Shown here: one piece after another, positions 1 through 10,523 of the stretch
Layout: the number at the start of each line of letters is the position of its first letter
Position numbering within the stretch: position 1 is the first letter of the stretch
DNA from: Gilliamella sp. Pra-s52
GTDB taxonomy: Bacteria > Pseudomonadota > Gammaproteobacteria > Enterobacterales > Orbaceae
Direction of reading: 5' to 3'
DNA length: 64,000 nt
Assembly: GCF_009795805.1 (NCBI RefSeq)
Contig: NZ_WTEY01000001.1
Span: 1-64,000, forward strand
The notes under the pieces: generated by a model
What the model saw: the letters and a program-made list of their open reading frames with translations, nothing else
What the model was told of the DNA's origin: nothing
The model's database searches: none
Made by a program: the position numbers and the translations under genes

Positions 1-78
1 CGAACTCAGAAGTGAAACGCCGTAGTGCCGATGGTAGTGTGGGTATTACCCATGTGAGAGTAGGGTGCCGCCAGACTT
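1..78 (+). rRNA. rrf: 5S ribosomal RNA, 3' part
   Basis: The first 78 bases match the last two thirds of gammaproteobacterial 5S rRNA, including the stretches GAACTCAGAAGTGAAACGCC and CGATGGTAGTGTGGG and the closing GCCAGAC strand. The 5' part lies outside the window, so an rRNA operon probably ends here. A strong terminator follows at 91-116. The 3' end is placed by comparison with E. coli 5S and could be off by one or two bases. Confidence 0.95.
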
Positions 79-90
79 TTAAATAGATGA

Positions 91-116
91 GCCCAGCAGT
101 AATGCTGGGCTTTTTT
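91..116 (+). terminator. rRNA operon terminator
   Basis: Perfect 8-bp stem gcccagca/tgctgggc with a 4-nt loop, followed by six T residues. It lies 12 bases after the 5S end and would stop the rRNA operon transcript. Confidence 0.9.
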
Positions 117-307
117 GCTTTTGGGATTTTTATTTAGAGAAATAACGAAGAAGTAAGCTATGATGATTAATATTATGATAAATATTGATTAGTGTGAAAA
201 ATACACAGAAAAGGCGTATTTATTCTATTAGTACTATTTTTTTATTTATTTATTGCTTTATGTATGAAACAATTTAGCTATATAAAAATAAATTTTTGAG
301 GTAGTCA

Positions 308-880
308 GTGATTGACAATGATGGCTACCGTCCAAATGTAGGAATAGTTATTTGTAACAGGTATGGTCAGGTACTTTGGGCTCGTCGTTATGGGCAAAAT
401 TCTTGGCAATTTCCTCAGGGCGGAATAAAACAAAACGAAACGCCTGAGCAGGCAATGTTTCGCGAATTAAACGAAGAAGTAGGTTTATCATCAAAAGATG
501 TAAAAATTTTATCTGTTACTAATGGTTGGTTACGATACAAATTACCGAAAAGAATGATTCGTTGGGAAAATCAACCTGTTTGTATTGGGCAAAAACAAAA
601 GTGGTTCTTATTAGAATTAATATCTGATGTATCTGTAATTAATCTTAATATGTCGTCAACTCCTGAGTTTGATGATTGGAAGTGGGTTAACTATTGGTAT
701 CCTATTCGGCAAGTTATTTCTTTTAAAAGAGATGTATATAGGAAAGCAATGAAGGAGTTCTCTTGTATTGTTTTTTCAATTCAAATTGAAATAGATGTAC
801 CTATTACCAATATTCCTAAAAAGAAACGATTTAATTTCTTTGCTCATAAACGTAAAAATAAAAAGCGTATAAAAAAATGA
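308..880 (+). CDS. rppH: RNA pyrophosphohydrolase RppH
   Basis: RppH removes pyrophosphate from the 5' end of triphosphorylated mRNAs and so starts RNase E-dependent decay. The 190-residue protein opens with [18 protein letters not shown], as in E. coli RppH, and carries a complete Nudix box at residues 38-60 (G38, E44, R52-E53, E56-E57, G59). The start is GTG at 308, preceded by a TTGAGG-type ribosome site; GTG keeps the conserved N-terminus. The C-terminus (about residue 170 on) is an arginine/lysine-rich tail. It overlaps lgt by four bases (ATGA), so the two are translationally coupled. E. coli has ptsP between rppH and lgt; it is missing here. Confidence 0.96.
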   Translation: MIDNDGYRPNVGIVICNRYGQVLWARRYGQNSWQFPQGGIKQNETPEQAMFRELNEEVGLSSKDVKILSVTNGWLRYKLPKRMIRWENQPVCIGQKQKWFLLELISDVSVINLNMSSTPEFDDWKWVNYWYPIRQVISFKRDVYRKAMKEFSCIVFSIQIEIDVPITNIPKKKRFNFFAHKRKNKKRIKK

Positions 881-1746
881 ATCAATATTTGCAATTTCCT
901 CAAATCGATCCAATAGCTTTTTCTATTGGCCCTATATCGCTCCATTGGTATGGTGCAATGTATTTATTTGGTGTACTTGGAGCCCTTTATTTGGCTAAAC
1001 GCCGGGCAAATAAACCAAATAGCAAGTGGACATTACAACAGGTTGAAAATTTGTTATTTTGGGGATTTTTAGGCCTTTTTATTGGAGGTAGGTTAGGTTA
1101 CGTTTTCTTCTATAATTTTGATTCATTTATAAAAGATCCTGTAATTTTATTTAAAGTTTGGGAAGGTGGCATGTCTTTCCATGGAGGCTTGATTGGCTCT
1201 ATTTTTGTTATTGCTATTTTTGCCAAAAAGACAAAGAAAACTTTTATGCAAGTAGGTGATTTTGTTGCTTCACTCGTTCCAATTGGCTTAATGTTTGGAC
1301 GACTTGGTAATTTTATTAATGGAGAACTTTGGGGAAGAGTAACTAATTTGCCTATTGGTATGCTATTTCCAACATCATCACATGCCGATTTTATGTTTGT
1401 TCAATCTCATCCTGAATGGTTTTCACTTTACTCTCAGCTCAATGGCATTTTGCCACGACATCCTTCACAGCTTTATGAAATGATGTTTGAAGGAATTGTA
1501 CTATTTATTATTTTGAATATTTTTATCCGAAAACCAAGACCTACTGGCTCAGTATCTGGATTATTTTTGCTTTGTTATGGTTTATTTAGATTTGTTATAG
1601 AGTTTTTTAGACAACCAGATGAACAGTTAGGTTTATTTTTAAATGTTATTAGTATGGGGCAAATATTATGTCTGCCAATGATTATTGGTGGTATTTTAAT
1701 TATTTTGTTTGCGTATAGATTTAATAATAAGGCGAAAATACGATGA
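877..1746 (+). CDS. lgt: Prolipoprotein diacylglyceryl transferase
   Basis: Lgt transfers diacylglycerol from phosphatidylglycerol to the lipobox cysteine of prolipoproteins, the first step of lipoprotein maturation in the inner membrane. The 289-residue protein is a multi-pass membrane protein. It has the family signature [14 protein letters not shown] near residues 141-154 and the conserved HGG of the MSFHGGLIG segment near residue 100. It overlaps rppH upstream and thyA downstream by ATGA, so rppH-lgt-thyA is one tight operon. LpoA in this window is one lipoprotein that would be a substrate. Confidence 0.96.
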   Translation: MNQYLQFPQIDPIAFSIGPISLHWYGAMYLFGVLGALYLAKRRANKPNSKWTLQQVENLLFWGFLGLFIGGRLGYVFFYNFDSFIKDPVILFKVWEGGMSFHGGLIGSIFVIAIFAKKTKKTFMQVGDFVASLVPIGLMFGRLGNFINGELWGRVTNLPIGMLFPTSSHADFMFVQSHPEWFSLYSQLNGILPRHPSQLYEMMFEGIVLFIILNIFIRKPRPTGSVSGLFLLCYGLFRFVIEFFRQPDEQLGLFLNVISMGQILCLPMIIGGILIILFAYRFNNKAKIR

Positions 1747-2537
1747 AACAATATTTAGCGTTAATGCAAAAAATTTTAGATGAAGGCGTGCCTAAGTCAG
1801 ATAGAACGGGTACTGGAACGCTATCTATTTTTGGGCATCAAATGAGATTTAATTTACAAGAAGGTTTTCCTCTTGTCACAACTAAAAAATGTCATTTACG
1901 TTCAATTATCCATGAGTTACTTTGGTTTCTAAAAGGCGATACTAATATCCAGTATTTAAAAGATAACAAAGTAACAATTTGGGATGAATGGGCTGATGCC
2001 AACGGTGACTTAGGGCCTATTTATGGGAAACAATGGCGTACATGGGGGACTACCGATGGTCGTCAAATAGATCAAATTTCACAATTAATTGATCAAATTA
2101 AAAATGATCCTGATTCTAGACGTATGATTGTTTCTGCTTGGAATGTTGGAGAATTAGAACAAATGGCATTAGCACCATGCCATGCTTTTTTCCAATTTTA
2201 TGTTGCAAACGGTAAACTTTCTTGTCAGCTTTATCAGCGTTCTTGTGACGTGTTTTTAGGGCTACCATTTAATATCGCCAGCTATTCATTGTTAGTTCAT
2301 ATGGTTGCACAACAATGTGAACTGGATGTAGGTGATTTTGTGTGGACTGGTGGTGATACACACCTTTATTCTAATCATATAGAACAAGCCCATTTGCAAT
2401 TAAGTCGTGCACCAAGAGTTTTGCCAAAATTAACTATTAAACGTAAACCTCTAACAATTTTTGATTATAGGTTTGAGGATTTTGAAATTGTTGGTTATGA
2501 TCCCCATCCCGCAATCAAGGCGCCTGTTGCTGTTTGA
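1743..2537 (+). CDS. thyA: Thymidylate synthase
   Basis: ThyA methylates dUMP to dTMP using methylenetetrahydrofolate. The product is 264 residues, the same length as E. coli ThyA. The nucleophile is C146 in the motif APCHAFFQF, and the phosphate-binding arginine R21 is in DRTGTGT. Spacing of the dUMP-binding residues matches E. coli over the whole length. It is the last gene of the rppH-lgt-thyA unit; 240 bases of AT-rich intergenic DNA follow before lpxL and no clear terminator was seen there. Confidence 0.97.
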   Translation: MKQYLALMQKILDEGVPKSDRTGTGTLSIFGHQMRFNLQEGFPLVTTKKCHLRSIIHELLWFLKGDTNIQYLKDNKVTIWDEWADANGDLGPIYGKQWRTWGTTDGRQIDQISQLIDQIKNDPDSRRMIVSAWNVGELEQMALAPCHAFFQFYVANGKLSCQLYQRSCDVFLGLPFNIASYSLLVHMVAQQCELDVGDFVWTGGDTHLYSNHIEQAHLQLSRAPRVLPKLTIKRKPLTIFDYRFEDFEIVGYDPHPAIKAPVAV

Positions 2538-2777
2538 TTTTTTGTCAAAAAGTTTCAGAAAAATATTTGTCTCAGCATAAAAATAGGTAATTTTGAAAAT
2601 TGAACATAGCTAATAGTTTTAATTATTAACGATGACTTAACTTAAGTATAATTTGATAACAAATATTACAACTGAATAATGATATGACGCCTTAAGCTTT
2701 GTTTATTTTTATGCTCCCGAAAAACAAGATATAGTATATAATAAATAACTGTATTATTAATAATATTTGATCTTAAT

Positions 2778-3728
2778 ATGAGTCAAAATCAAGAAATTCG
2801 CCCTATTTTTACTAAAAATTTATTATATCCCCGTTATTGGTTAACGTGGCTTGGTATTGGTGTTTTATATTTAATTGTTTTATTGCCATACCCAATTATT
2901 TATCAATTGGGAAGAGGGTTAGGATTACTCTCGATGAAGTTAATTGGTAAACGTAAAGAGACAGCGAGACAAAATCTTAAACTCTGTTTCCCTGAAAAAA
3001 CACAACAAGAACGTGATCAGATGTTACGTGAGAATTTTATTTCTACTGGGTTAGCTATTTTTGAAACTGGTATGGCTTGGTTTTGGTCAGATAAACGTTT
3101 AGCGCGTCATACATCTATTATTGGTGATAATTATATAACAAAGGCGCAACAGTCAGGTCAAGGTGTTTTACTTATCGGTATCCATTTTTTAACATTAGAA
3201 TTAGGCGCACGTATTTTGGGAATGAGTCATCCTGGTGTGGGGGTGTATAGACCGAATGATAATCCTGTTATGGATTATATTCAACTTAAAGGTCGTTTAA
3301 AATCAAACAAATATATGTTGGAACGTCATAACACAAAAGGTATGATTCGAGCATTAAAAAATGGTGAATTGCTTTGGTATGCCCCCGATCATGATTATGG
3401 TCATAAAAATAGTGTTTTTGCTCCACTATTTTCAGTCGAAAAAGCTGCGACAACAGTAGGTACGCGTATATTAGTTAAGTTAGGTCATCCTGCTATTATC
3501 CCATTTACACCTAAACGGGAAAAAAGTGGCCGCTATATTGTTTATATTTCTCCTAGAGTTGAAGGGTTTCCTGTAGAAGATGATGTTTTAGCGGCAACGT
3601 TCATGAATAAAATCATTGAACAAGAAATTTTAAAAGCACCTGAACAATATATGTGGTTACATCGTCGATTCAAAACTCGCCCGAAAGGAGATGCCCCTTT
3701 ATATTCTGATAGTGTACAATCTGATTAA
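2778..3728 (+). CDS. lpxL: Lipid A lauroyl acyltransferase, LpxL type
   Basis: This inner-membrane enzyme adds the secondary lauroyl chain to Kdo2-lipid IVA during lipid A synthesis. The 316 residues align with E. coli LpxL throughout. Features are an N-terminal membrane anchor (about 20-42, starting [13 protein letters not shown]), the HX4E catalytic motif at H136-E141 (HFLTLE), the GVYRPNDNP segment and the C-terminal [23 protein letters not shown] hexamer at 2737-2742 is a candidate -10 element. LpxP, the cold-shock paralogue, is very similar and cannot be fully excluded. Confidence 0.9.
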   Translation: MSQNQEIRPIFTKNLLYPRYWLTWLGIGVLYLIVLLPYPIIYQLGRGLGLLSMKLIGKRKETARQNLKLCFPEKTQQERDQMLRENFISTGLAIFETGMAWFWSDKRLARHTSIIGDNYITKAQQSGQGVLLIGIHFLTLELGARILGMSHPGVGVYRPNDNPVMDYIQLKGRLKSNKYMLERHNTKGMIRALKNGELLWYAPDHDYGHKNSVFAPLFSVEKAATTVGTRILVKLGHPAIIPFTPKREKSGRYIVYISPRVEGFPVEDDVLAATFMNKIIEQEILKAPEQYMWLHRRFKTRPKGDAPLYSDSVQSD

Positions 3729-3772
3729 TACGGTTTTTTATAATATCAGTTAAAAGAGCAAAAAATTACAAT

Positions 3773-4855
3773 ATGCAAAAACTAAATAAAATTATTTTAT
3801 ATTGTCGTCCTGGATTTGAAAAAGAGTGTGCGGCGGAAATTACAGATAGAGCTGCGAAAAAAGAAATATATGGTTTTGCTAAAGTAAAAGAACACAGCAG
3901 TTATGTTATTTTTGAATGTTATCAAGATGATGATGCTCAATTACTAATAAAGGATTTGTCTTTTCGGACACTTATTTTTGCACGACAAATGTTTGTTTCT
4001 GGTGACTTATTAGTTAATTTACCAACAAATGATCGTATATCTCCTATTACTAATGCATTATCTGGATGTATAGATAAAGCGGGTGATTTACGAGTTGAAG
4101 TTGCTGATACTAATGAAGGTAAAGCACTTTCAGGTTTCTGTCGTAAATTTACGGTTCCTCTTCGTCAGGCATTACGAAATAAACGTATTTTATTGAAAAT
4201 TGAAAATCCTTCTCGTCCTGTTATTCATTTATTTTTTATCAATAATAATAGTTGTTATGTTGGTTATTCATTTAGTCAAAATAATTCCCCTTTTTATATG
4301 GGAATTCCACGACTAAAATTCCCTTTTGATGCTCCGAGTCGCTCTACGTTAAAATTAGAAGAAGCTTTTCATATCTTTATCCCTTATGAAGAGTGGGATG
4401 AGCGATTAAAAGGCGGGTTGAATGCTGTTGATTTAGGAGCTTGTCCAGGGGGATGGACTTATCAACTAGTAAAAAGAAGTATGATGGTTTATGCCATTGA
4501 TAATGGATCGATGAATGAAAAATTAATGGAAACTGGTCAAGTCAAACATTATAGAGAAGATGGTTTTAAATTTATTCCTAAAAAGCATAATATTTATTGG
4601 TTAGTTTGTGATATGGTTGAAAAACCAACTAAAGTTACCGAATTAATAGCTAAATGGCTAATTAATGGTTGGTGTAGAGAGACTATTTTTAATCTTAAAT
4701 TACCAATGAAAAAGCGTTATGAAGAAGTAAAACAAAGTTTACAATTACTAAGCAACGAATTAAATAATAAGAAAATTAATGTACAAATTCAGGCTAAACA
4801 GCTTTATCATGATCGAGAAGAAGTCACCGTTCATGTACAACGAATTTGGGGATAG
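3773..4855 (+). CDS. rlmM: 23S rRNA C2498 2'-O-methyltransferase RlmM
   Basis: RlmM methylates the 2'-OH of C2498 in 23S rRNA using S-adenosylmethionine. The 360-residue protein (E. coli 366) has an N-terminal THUMP-like substrate-binding part and a C-terminal Rossmann methyltransferase. The SAM motif is [11 protein letters not shown] at residues 220-230. The [10 protein letters not shown] segment supplies the catalytic D and the later NLKLPMK the catalytic K expected for this family. The start is ATG 3773 with only a weak purine-rich ribosome site. lpoA begins 20 bases after its stop codon. Confidence 0.92.
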   Translation: MQKLNKIILYCRPGFEKECAAEITDRAAKKEIYGFAKVKEHSSYVIFECYQDDDAQLLIKDLSFRTLIFARQMFVSGDLLVNLPTNDRISPITNALSGCIDKAGDLRVEVADTNEGKALSGFCRKFTVPLRQALRNKRILLKIENPSRPVIHLFFINNNSCYVGYSFSQNNSPFYMGIPRLKFPFDAPSRSTLKLEEAFHIFIPYEEWDERLKGGLNAVDLGACPGGWTYQLVKRSMMVYAIDNGSMNEKLMETGQVKHYREDGFKFIPKKHNIYWLVCDMVEKPTKVTELIAKWLINGWCRETIFNLKLPMKKRYEEVKQSLQLLSNELNNKKINVQIQAKQLYHDREEVTVHVQRIWG

Positions 4856-4875
4856 AAACTTATAAGGGAATAGGT

Positions 4876-6720
4876 ATGAATCTGAAACGCTCCTTTTGTG
4901 TTGTGTTAATAATGTCATTATTTGTATTTTTAGTGGGATGTAGTCTTAAATCAAACAAGTCCCTTGTCTTTGATGATCATCAAAACTCTAACTATTATTT
5001 GTCACAAGCGGATAATAGCACTGGTTCTATTAAAGTTAATTGGCAACTATTAGCTATTCGCGCTTTAATAAAAGAAAATAAATTTTCGCAAGCAAACGTA
5101 TTATTATCAAATTTGCCTCTTAATCTTGATGCTGAACAACAGATAGAGAAGTTATTATCAGAGGGAGAAATTGCTGTAAAAAAGAGAAAAAAGTTTGACC
5201 TTAATCAATTTGCTCTCGAAAAATTTACTAATTCACAGTTATACCGTTATTACACTATAAAATTAGGGCTAGATATAAATAGTAAAGATATTAATGCCCA
5301 AGCTCATGATTATCTTCAATTAGAAAAATATGTATCAGAAGCTCAAAAAAGACAATTATTAAACAATATATGGAATTTTTTCCATAAATTGAAATCTGAT
5401 AAACTTGGTAAAATTTTTGTTGATGAAAATGACATAGTATTAAGAGGTTGGGTTGAATTAGCTTATATTTATCAAAATAATACTAAAACACTCGCTTCAC
5501 AAGATGAAGATACTCCAGAAACAATTGCTGCAAAATCTGAAAATCAAAAAAAATTATTGAATCAAGCTATCAACAGTTGGGCTACGCAATATCCAGATCA
5601 CCCTGCTAACGATATTATTTCCATATTAACTGGTGGAAAAACACTTTCTGTTGATGCTAATGCAAAAAATGTTGCTTTATTATTACCATTAAACGGTTCT
5701 TCTCGTATATTTGGTGAAACTATTCGCCAAGGTTACATCAATGCTATAAATTTTTTCCCACAAGAACCCCAACAAAATGTGATTGTATTGGATACAACCA
5801 GTGCGCCTATAGATACTTTAATTCAACAAGCACAGGAACAGAATGTTGACTTAATTGTAGGACCTTTATTAAAAAATGAAGTTGCAAAAATAAAAGAACT
5901 AGCGCCACCTATTCCTGTTTTAGCCTTAAATAAGATTGATAACACGGCTGCTTCTGCTAATAAAATGTGTTTTTTTGCTTTATCTCCTGAGGATGAAGCA
6001 AAAGATGCTGCAGACCATATTTATTCTCAAAATAAAGTAAAACCACTACTATTAGTCCCCCAAACAGATTTGGGAAGACGAGTTGCACAAAGTTTTGCTG
6101 CACAGTGGTCACAATTATCGGCAAATAATTCACAAGCTTATGTACAATATTTTGGCAATACTACAACGTTAAGCGCCAATATGAATCGGAATGTAGGTAT
6201 TAGCCTTACAGGAAATCCTATTTTGAATAATGAAGGCTTATCAGAGGGAATGTTATCTACTGGGTTTGATGCTATTTATGTTTACTCTTCATATGATGAA
6301 TTGACATTGATAAAACCAATGCTTGATATGGGCGCAAATAAAACTATTGGCAATTCATCAACTATCATTCTTTATTCAAGTTCAAAAAGTCATGTTGCTA
6401 ATGCTTCTAAAGATTTTAACTATGATATGAATAAAACTGAATATGCAGAAATTCCTATGATTGTGAATCAAAAGGATAATGTAAATACAAATATACCGAG
6501 TAATGTTCAAAAAGATTATTCATTAATGCGTCTATATGCAATGGGAATTGACGCATGGAGACTTGCTAATCGGTTTAACCAGCTTAATTCATATCAACCT
6601 AATTTTTTAGATGGAATGACTGGTAAACTATCCTCAACAGAACAATGTGAAGTGACTCGCTCACTCTCTTGGCAACAATATATCTATGGTGATGCTAAAT
6701 CAGATTCTAAGAGCGAATAA
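4876..6720 (+). CDS. lpoA: Penicillin-binding protein 1A activator LpoA
   Basis: LpoA is an outer-membrane lipoprotein that reaches through the periplasm and stimulates PBP1A. The start ATG 4876 is chosen because AAGGGA lies 7 bases upstream and because it places a lipoprotein signal right at the N-terminus: KR at 4-5, a hydrophobic core, then lipobox L19-V20-G21-C22. The mature protein has an N-terminal helical TPR-like half and a C-terminal periplasmic-binding-like half beginning near NVALLLPLNG. At 614 residues it is shorter than E. coli LpoA (about 678). It lies upstream of yraN and diaA as in E. coli, and its last 35 bases overlap yraN. Confidence 0.9.
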   Translation: MNLKRSFCVVLIMSLFVFLVGCSLKSNKSLVFDDHQNSNYYLSQADNSTGSIKVNWQLLAIRALIKENKFSQANVLLSNLPLNLDAEQQIEKLLSEGEIAVKKRKKFDLNQFALEKFTNSQLYRYYTIKLGLDINSKDINAQAHDYLQLEKYVSEAQKRQLLNNIWNFFHKLKSDKLGKIFVDENDIVLRGWVELAYIYQNNTKTLASQDEDTPETIAAKSENQKKLLNQAINSWATQYPDHPANDIISILTGGKTLSVDANAKNVALLLPLNGSSRIFGETIRQGYINAINFFPQEPQQNVIVLDTTSAPIDTLIQQAQEQNVDLIVGPLLKNEVAKIKELAPPIPVLALNKIDNTAASANKMCFFALSPEDEAKDAADHIYSQNKVKPLLLVPQTDLGRRVAQSFAAQWSQLSANNSQAYVQYFGNTTTLSANMNRNVGISLTGNPILNNEGLSEGMLSTGFDAIYVYSSYDELTLIKPMLDMGANKTIGNSSTIILYSSSKSHVANASKDFNYDMNKTEYAEIPMIVNQKDNVNTNIPSNVQKDYSLMRLYAMGIDAWRLANRFNQLNSYQPNFLDGMTGKLSSTEQCEVTRSLSWQQYIYGDAKSDSKSE

Positions 6721-7057
6721 AAAACAAATTGGTGAGCATTATGAAAATATTGCTTGCCAATATCTACTAAAGCAAGGTCTCAAACTTCTTGCTCATAATA
6801 GCCAATTTCGCTTTGGTGAGCTTGATTTAATTATGTTAGATAATGATTGTATTGTTTTTATTGAAGTACGTTATCGAAAAAATGCGAATTTTGGTGATGC
6901 CGAAATGACCGTAACATTAAATAAACAAAATAAGATAAAACAGGCTGCTCAGCTATGGATGATAGAGCAAAATTTAAACATTGAAGATACAGAGTTTAGA
7001 TTTGATGTTTTTGCTATTACAGGTAAAAGGCAAAAGTGGATTATCAATGCATTTTAA
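6686..7057 (+). CDS. yraN: UPF0102 family protein YraN
   Basis: YraN proteins belong to UPF0102 and share the fold of PD-(D/E)XK nucleases; their cellular role is not established. The 123-residue product has the family core GELDLIM followed by VFIEVRYR, which supplies the D and ExR/K positions expected of the fold. The start at ATG 6686 lies inside lpoA; ATG 6692 in the same frame is equally possible and neither has a good ribosome site, so translation may be coupled to lpoA. diaA follows 15 bases after the stop, as in E. coli. Confidence 0.85.
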   Translation: MVMLNQILRANKKQIGEHYENIACQYLLKQGLKLLAHNSQFRFGELDLIMLDNDCIVFIEVRYRKNANFGDAEMTVTLNKQNKIKQAAQLWMIEQNLNIEDTEFRFDVFAITGKRQKWIINAF

Positions 7058-7072
7058 TTTTTAGGTGAAAAC

Positions 7073-7651
7073 GTGCAAGATTTAATTAAAAACTATTTTA
7101 CTGAAAGTATTCAGACTCAAATCGTGATGGCAGAATCACTTGGTTATTCTATCGAAAAGGCCGCAAATATCATTGTCGAGAGTTTGCTTAATGGCAATAA
7201 GATTGTGAGTTGTGGTAATGGCTCATCGGCGGCCAATGTACAAAGCTTTACTTCACGTTTAATCACTAGTATTAACATCGAAAGACCAAGTATTCCAGCA
7301 ATAGCTTTAGTATCGGACAATGTTTTATTAAGTGCGATAGCCAATCATGAAGAAGTTTATGCTCGTCAAATTCAAGCATTAGGGCAACAAAGCGATGTTT
7401 TAATTATAGCTACGTGTCAAGGAAATAGTCGCTCGATCATTCGAGCCGTCCAAGAAGCAGTAATTAAAGATATGAAAATTGTTGCATTAACAGCTTTTGA
7501 TGGTGGTGAAGTAATTGGTTTATTAGGTCAAAATGATATTGAAATTAGAATCCCATCTTATAAAAAAGTGATGGCTTATGAAATGCATGCCATGATTTTA
7601 AATTGTCTATGCCAATTAATTGAAAATACATTGTTTATCCATAATGAATAA
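7073..7651 (+). CDS. diaA: DnaA initiator-associating protein DiaA
   Basis: DiaA is a tetrameric SIS-domain protein that binds DnaA and promotes timely assembly at the replication origin. The 192-residue protein matches E. coli DiaA closely: FTESIQTQI near the N-terminus, CGNGSSAANVQ around residue 47, and EMHAMILNCLCQLIENTLF near the end. It starts with GTG at 7073; GGTGAAA a few bases upstream is the likely ribosome site. It closes the lpoA-yraN-diaA unit; the E. coli neighbour dolP is absent. GmhA is a related SIS family, but the match to DiaA is clearly better. Confidence 0.93.
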   Translation: MQDLIKNYFTESIQTQIVMAESLGYSIEKAANIIVESLLNGNKIVSCGNGSSAANVQSFTSRLITSINIERPSIPAIALVSDNVLLSAIANHEEVYARQIQALGQQSDVLIIATCQGNSRSIIRAVQEAVIKDMKIVALTAFDGGEVIGLLGQNDIEIRIPSYKKVMAYEMHAMILNCLCQLIENTLFIHNE

Positions 7652-7674
7652 GTTGAAATAAAAGTAGTTTAGTT

Positions 7675-7703
7675 CTGCATTAATAGCTATTTTATGCTAC
7701 AAT
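7675..7703 (+). promoter_or_regulatory. Candidate gyrA promoter (extended -10)
   Basis: An extended -10 element TGcTACAAT ends at 7703; TACAAT occupies 7698-7703. Seventeen bases upstream is a weak -35, CTGCAT. The element is about 45 bases before the gyrA start codon. An extended -10 can compensate for a poor -35. Confidence 0.45.
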
Positions 7704-7747
7704 TATGAACTGTTTGATGATTTAAATTAATAAGAGAACATGGTGTT

Positions 7748-10444
7748 ATGACCGAACTAGCCAAAGAAATAACTCCCGTTAATATTGAAGATGAACTAAA
7801 GTCTTCATATCTTGATTATGCAATGTCAGTCATTGTAGGTCGAGCATTACCTGATGTGCGAGATGGTTTAAAGCCTGTGCATAGGCGTGTTTTATTTGCA
7901 ATGCATGAAGCAGGGTATGATTGGAATAAACCTTATCGAAAATCGGCACGTGTTGTTGGGGATGTAATTGGTAAATACCATCCGCATGGTGATTCTGCTG
8001 TTTATGACACAATTGTGCGTATGGCTCAACCATTTTCATTGCGTTATATGCTAGTTGATGGGCAAGGTAATTTTGGCTCTGTTGATGGTGACTCGGCAGC
8101 CGCAATGCGGTATACCGAAATTCGGATGCAAAAATTTGCAGGAGCATTGCTTACAGATCTTGATAAACAAACTGTTGACTTTTCGCCAAACTATGATGGA
8201 TCTGAAATGATTCCTGATGTGTTACCAACGCGAATTCCTAACTTATTGATCAATGGTTCATCAGGAATTGCTGTTGGTATGGCAACTAACATTCCTCCTC
8301 ATAATCTATCTGAAGTTATTAATGGTTGTTTGGCCTTCATTGCAGATGAAAATATCTCGATTGATGGTTTAATGGAATATATTCACGGTCCAGATTTTCC
8401 AACAGCAGCATTAATCAATGGTAGAAAGGGCATCGAAAATGCTTATCGCACTGGTCGTGGTATTATCTATATTCGATCTAGAGCAACAATTGAAGTTGAC
8501 GATCATAGTGGTCGTGAAACGATTATCGTTAACGAAATTCCATATCAAGTTAATAAGAAAAAATTAATCGAAAAAATTGCTGAATTAGTTAAAGATAAAA
8601 AAGTGGAAGGTATTTCAGCATTACGTGATGAATCTGATAAAGATGGTATGCGTATTGTTATTGAAATAAAACGCGATGCGGTTGGTGAAGTTGTTTTAAA
8701 TAACCTTTTTTCTTTAACTCAATTACAAGTTTCATTTGGCATTAATATGGTGGCTTTGCATAAAGGTCAACCTAAACTGTTAAATTTGCGTGAGATGATT
8801 GAAGCATTTGTTCTTCATCGCCGTGAAGTAGTAACTCGTCGAACTATTTATGAACTACGCAAAGCACGCGAACGTGCTCATGTATTAGAAGGTTTGGCAA
8901 TTGCACTAGCTAATATCGATCCTATCATTGAACTAATTCGTGCTGCAGCAACGCCTAGTGAAGCAAAAACTAAATTATTGAGTCAAGCTTGGCAACTTGG
9001 GAATGTTGCAGCTATGTTAGAAAAAGCAGGTAATGATGCAGCTAGACCAGAAGATTTAGCGCCAGAGTTTGGTATTCATGATGGACATTATTATTTATCA
9101 GAAGCACAAGCTCAAGCGATTTTAGATCTTCGCTTACACCGCTTAACGGGCCTTGAACATGAAAAAATTCTTGATGAATACAAAGAGTTGTTAGTTCAAA
9201 TTGGTGAGTTATTGCATATTTTGGCAAGTTCAGAGCGTTTAATGGAAGTGATTCGTGAAGAGCTTGAGGTTGTTCGAGACCAATTCCAAGATGCTAGACG
9301 AACAGAAATTACCGCAAGCAGTGCAGATATTAATATTGAAGACCTTATTGCTCAAGAAGATGTGGTGGTTACTCTTTCTCATCAAGGTTATGTAAAATAT
9401 CAGCCTCTTTCTGATTACGAAGCTCAACGTCGTGGTGGCAAAGGTAAATCTGCAACTAAAATTAAAGAAGAAGATTTTGTTGAAAAATTATTAGTGGCTA
9501 ATACTCACGATACGATTCTTTGTTTTTCAAGCCGGGGTCGATTATATTGGATGAAAGTTTATCAATTACCTGAAGCTAGTCGTGGCTCTCGTGGTCGTCC
9601 AATAATAAATTTATTACCACTAGAAGAAAACGAACGTATTACTGCAATTTTACCAGTTCGAGAATTTGATGATGAACATTGTGTATTTATGGCAACAGCA
9701 CAAGGTACAGTTAAGAAAACATCTTTAATTGAATTTAGTCGTCCACGAAGTGGTGGCATTATTGCGATTAATTTGCGTGATGATGATGAATTAATTGGCG
9801 TTGACTTAACCAGTAATGATCCTTCCGCTATGACTGATGATGAAGAAATGAATGATGATATCGTCATCGAAGACATTGATGTTGAAGATGCTGAAGTTGC
9901 GCAATGTTCAACGACTGAAGATATTATGTTATTCTCAGCAAATGGTAAAGTTGTTCGATTCCCAGCTAATAAAGTTCGTTGCATGGGACGAACTGCTGCG
10001 GGTGTTCGAGGTATAAGGCTTGATAGTGATGACAAAGTGGTATCTCTGATAGTACCTCGTGGAAACGGTGCAATATTAACAGCAACCCAAAATGGTTATG
10101 GTAAACGTACACAGCAAGAATTATATCCAACAAAATCACGAGCAACTAAAGGTGTTATTTCTATTAAAGTAAGTGAGCGTAATGGTGCTGTGGTTGGTGC
10201 GGTTCAGGTTGATGAAACGGATCAAATCATGTTAATTACAGATGCAGGAACGCTTGTTCGCACTCGAGTTTCAGAAGTAAGTATTGTCGGTCGTAATACT
10301 CAAGGCGTTATGCTTATTCGTACAGCAGAAACAGAAAAGGTTGTGGGATTACAGCGAATAGCTGAAACAGAGGATGATAGTGAATCCGATTTATTACCTC
10401 ATAGTGAAGAGCGGAGTGATTTAGAACAAGGATCCGAAGAATAA
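7748..10444 (+). CDS. gyrA: DNA gyrase subunit A
   Basis: GyrA forms the DNA-cleaving subunit of gyrase (A2B2), which introduces negative supercoils. Catalytic tyrosine Y122 is in AAMRYTEIR. Quinolone-region residues S83 and D87 are wild type. The GyrA-box QRRGGKG spans residues 560-566 and begins the DNA-wrapping C-terminal propeller. At 898 residues it is slightly longer than E. coli GyrA (875). A strongly acidic insertion of about 32 residues lies between VDLTS (685-689) and MLFSANGK (from 727), where E. coli has about five residues. The C-terminal tail is also acidic. A terminator follows. Confidence 0.98.
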   Translation: MTELAKEITPVNIEDELKSSYLDYAMSVIVGRALPDVRDGLKPVHRRVLFAMHEAGYDWNKPYRKSARVVGDVIGKYHPHGDSAVYDTIVRMAQPFSLRYMLVDGQGNFGSVDGDSAAAMRYTEIRMQKFAGALLTDLDKQTVDFSPNYDGSEMIPDVLPTRIPNLLINGSSGIAVGMATNIPPHNLSEVINGCLAFIADENISIDGLMEYIHGPDFPTAALINGRKGIENAYRTGRGIIYIRSRATIEVDDHSGRETIIVNEIPYQVNKKKLIEKIAELVKDKKVEGISALRDESDKDGMRIVIEIKRDAVGEVVLNNLFSLTQLQVSFGINMVALHKGQPKLLNLREMIEAFVLHRREVVTRRTIYELRKARERAHVLEGLAIALANIDPIIELIRAAATPSEAKTKLLSQAWQLGNVAAMLEKAGNDAARPEDLAPEFGIHDGHYYLSEAQAQAILDLRLHRLTGLEHEKILDEYKELLVQIGELLHILASSERLMEVIREELEVVRDQFQDARRTEITASSADINIEDLIAQEDVVVTLSHQGYVKYQPLSDYEAQRRGGKGKSATKIKEEDFVEKLLVANTHDTILCFSSRGRLYWMKVYQLPEASRGSRGRPIINLLPLEENERITAILPVREFDDEHCVFMATAQGTVKKTSLIEFSRPRSGGIIAINLRDDDELIGVDLTSNDPSAMTDDEEMNDDIVIEDIDVEDAEVAQCSTTEDIMLFSANGKVVRFPANKVRCMGRTAAGVRGIRLDSDDKVVSLIVPRGNGAILTATQNGYGKRTQQELYPTKSRATKGVISIKVSERNGAVVGAVQVDETDQIMLITDAGTLVRTRVSEVSIVGRNTQGVMLIRTAETEKVVGLQRIAETEDDSESDLLPHSEERSDLEQGSEE

Positions 10445-10456
10445 TTTTTAATTATA

Positions 10457-10490
10457 AAAAAGGATTAGTGATATTAACTAATCCTTTTTT
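10457..10490 (+). terminator. gyrA terminator
   Basis: Stem aggattagt/actaatcct (10461-10469 with 10477-10485), flanked by an A tract and a T tract that extend the helix. It begins 12 bases after the gyrA stop codon. Confidence 0.88.
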
Positions 10491-10523
10491 ATTTAGAATA
10501 ACCTCGAAAAGGAATAGTATTAG

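Noticed and set aside
8000-8010. Quinolone-resistance change in GyrA
   Set aside because: S83 and D87 are both the wild-type residues.
7830-8147. Open frame of 105 codons on the minus strand inside gyrA
   Set aside because: It is fully inside the well-supported gyrA frame and has no ribosome site or recognisable product.
9562-10035. Long minus-strand frame (157 codons) opposite the gyrA C-terminal region
   Set aside because: Serine-rich translation is the shadow of the acidic codons of gyrA on the other strand; no support as a gene.
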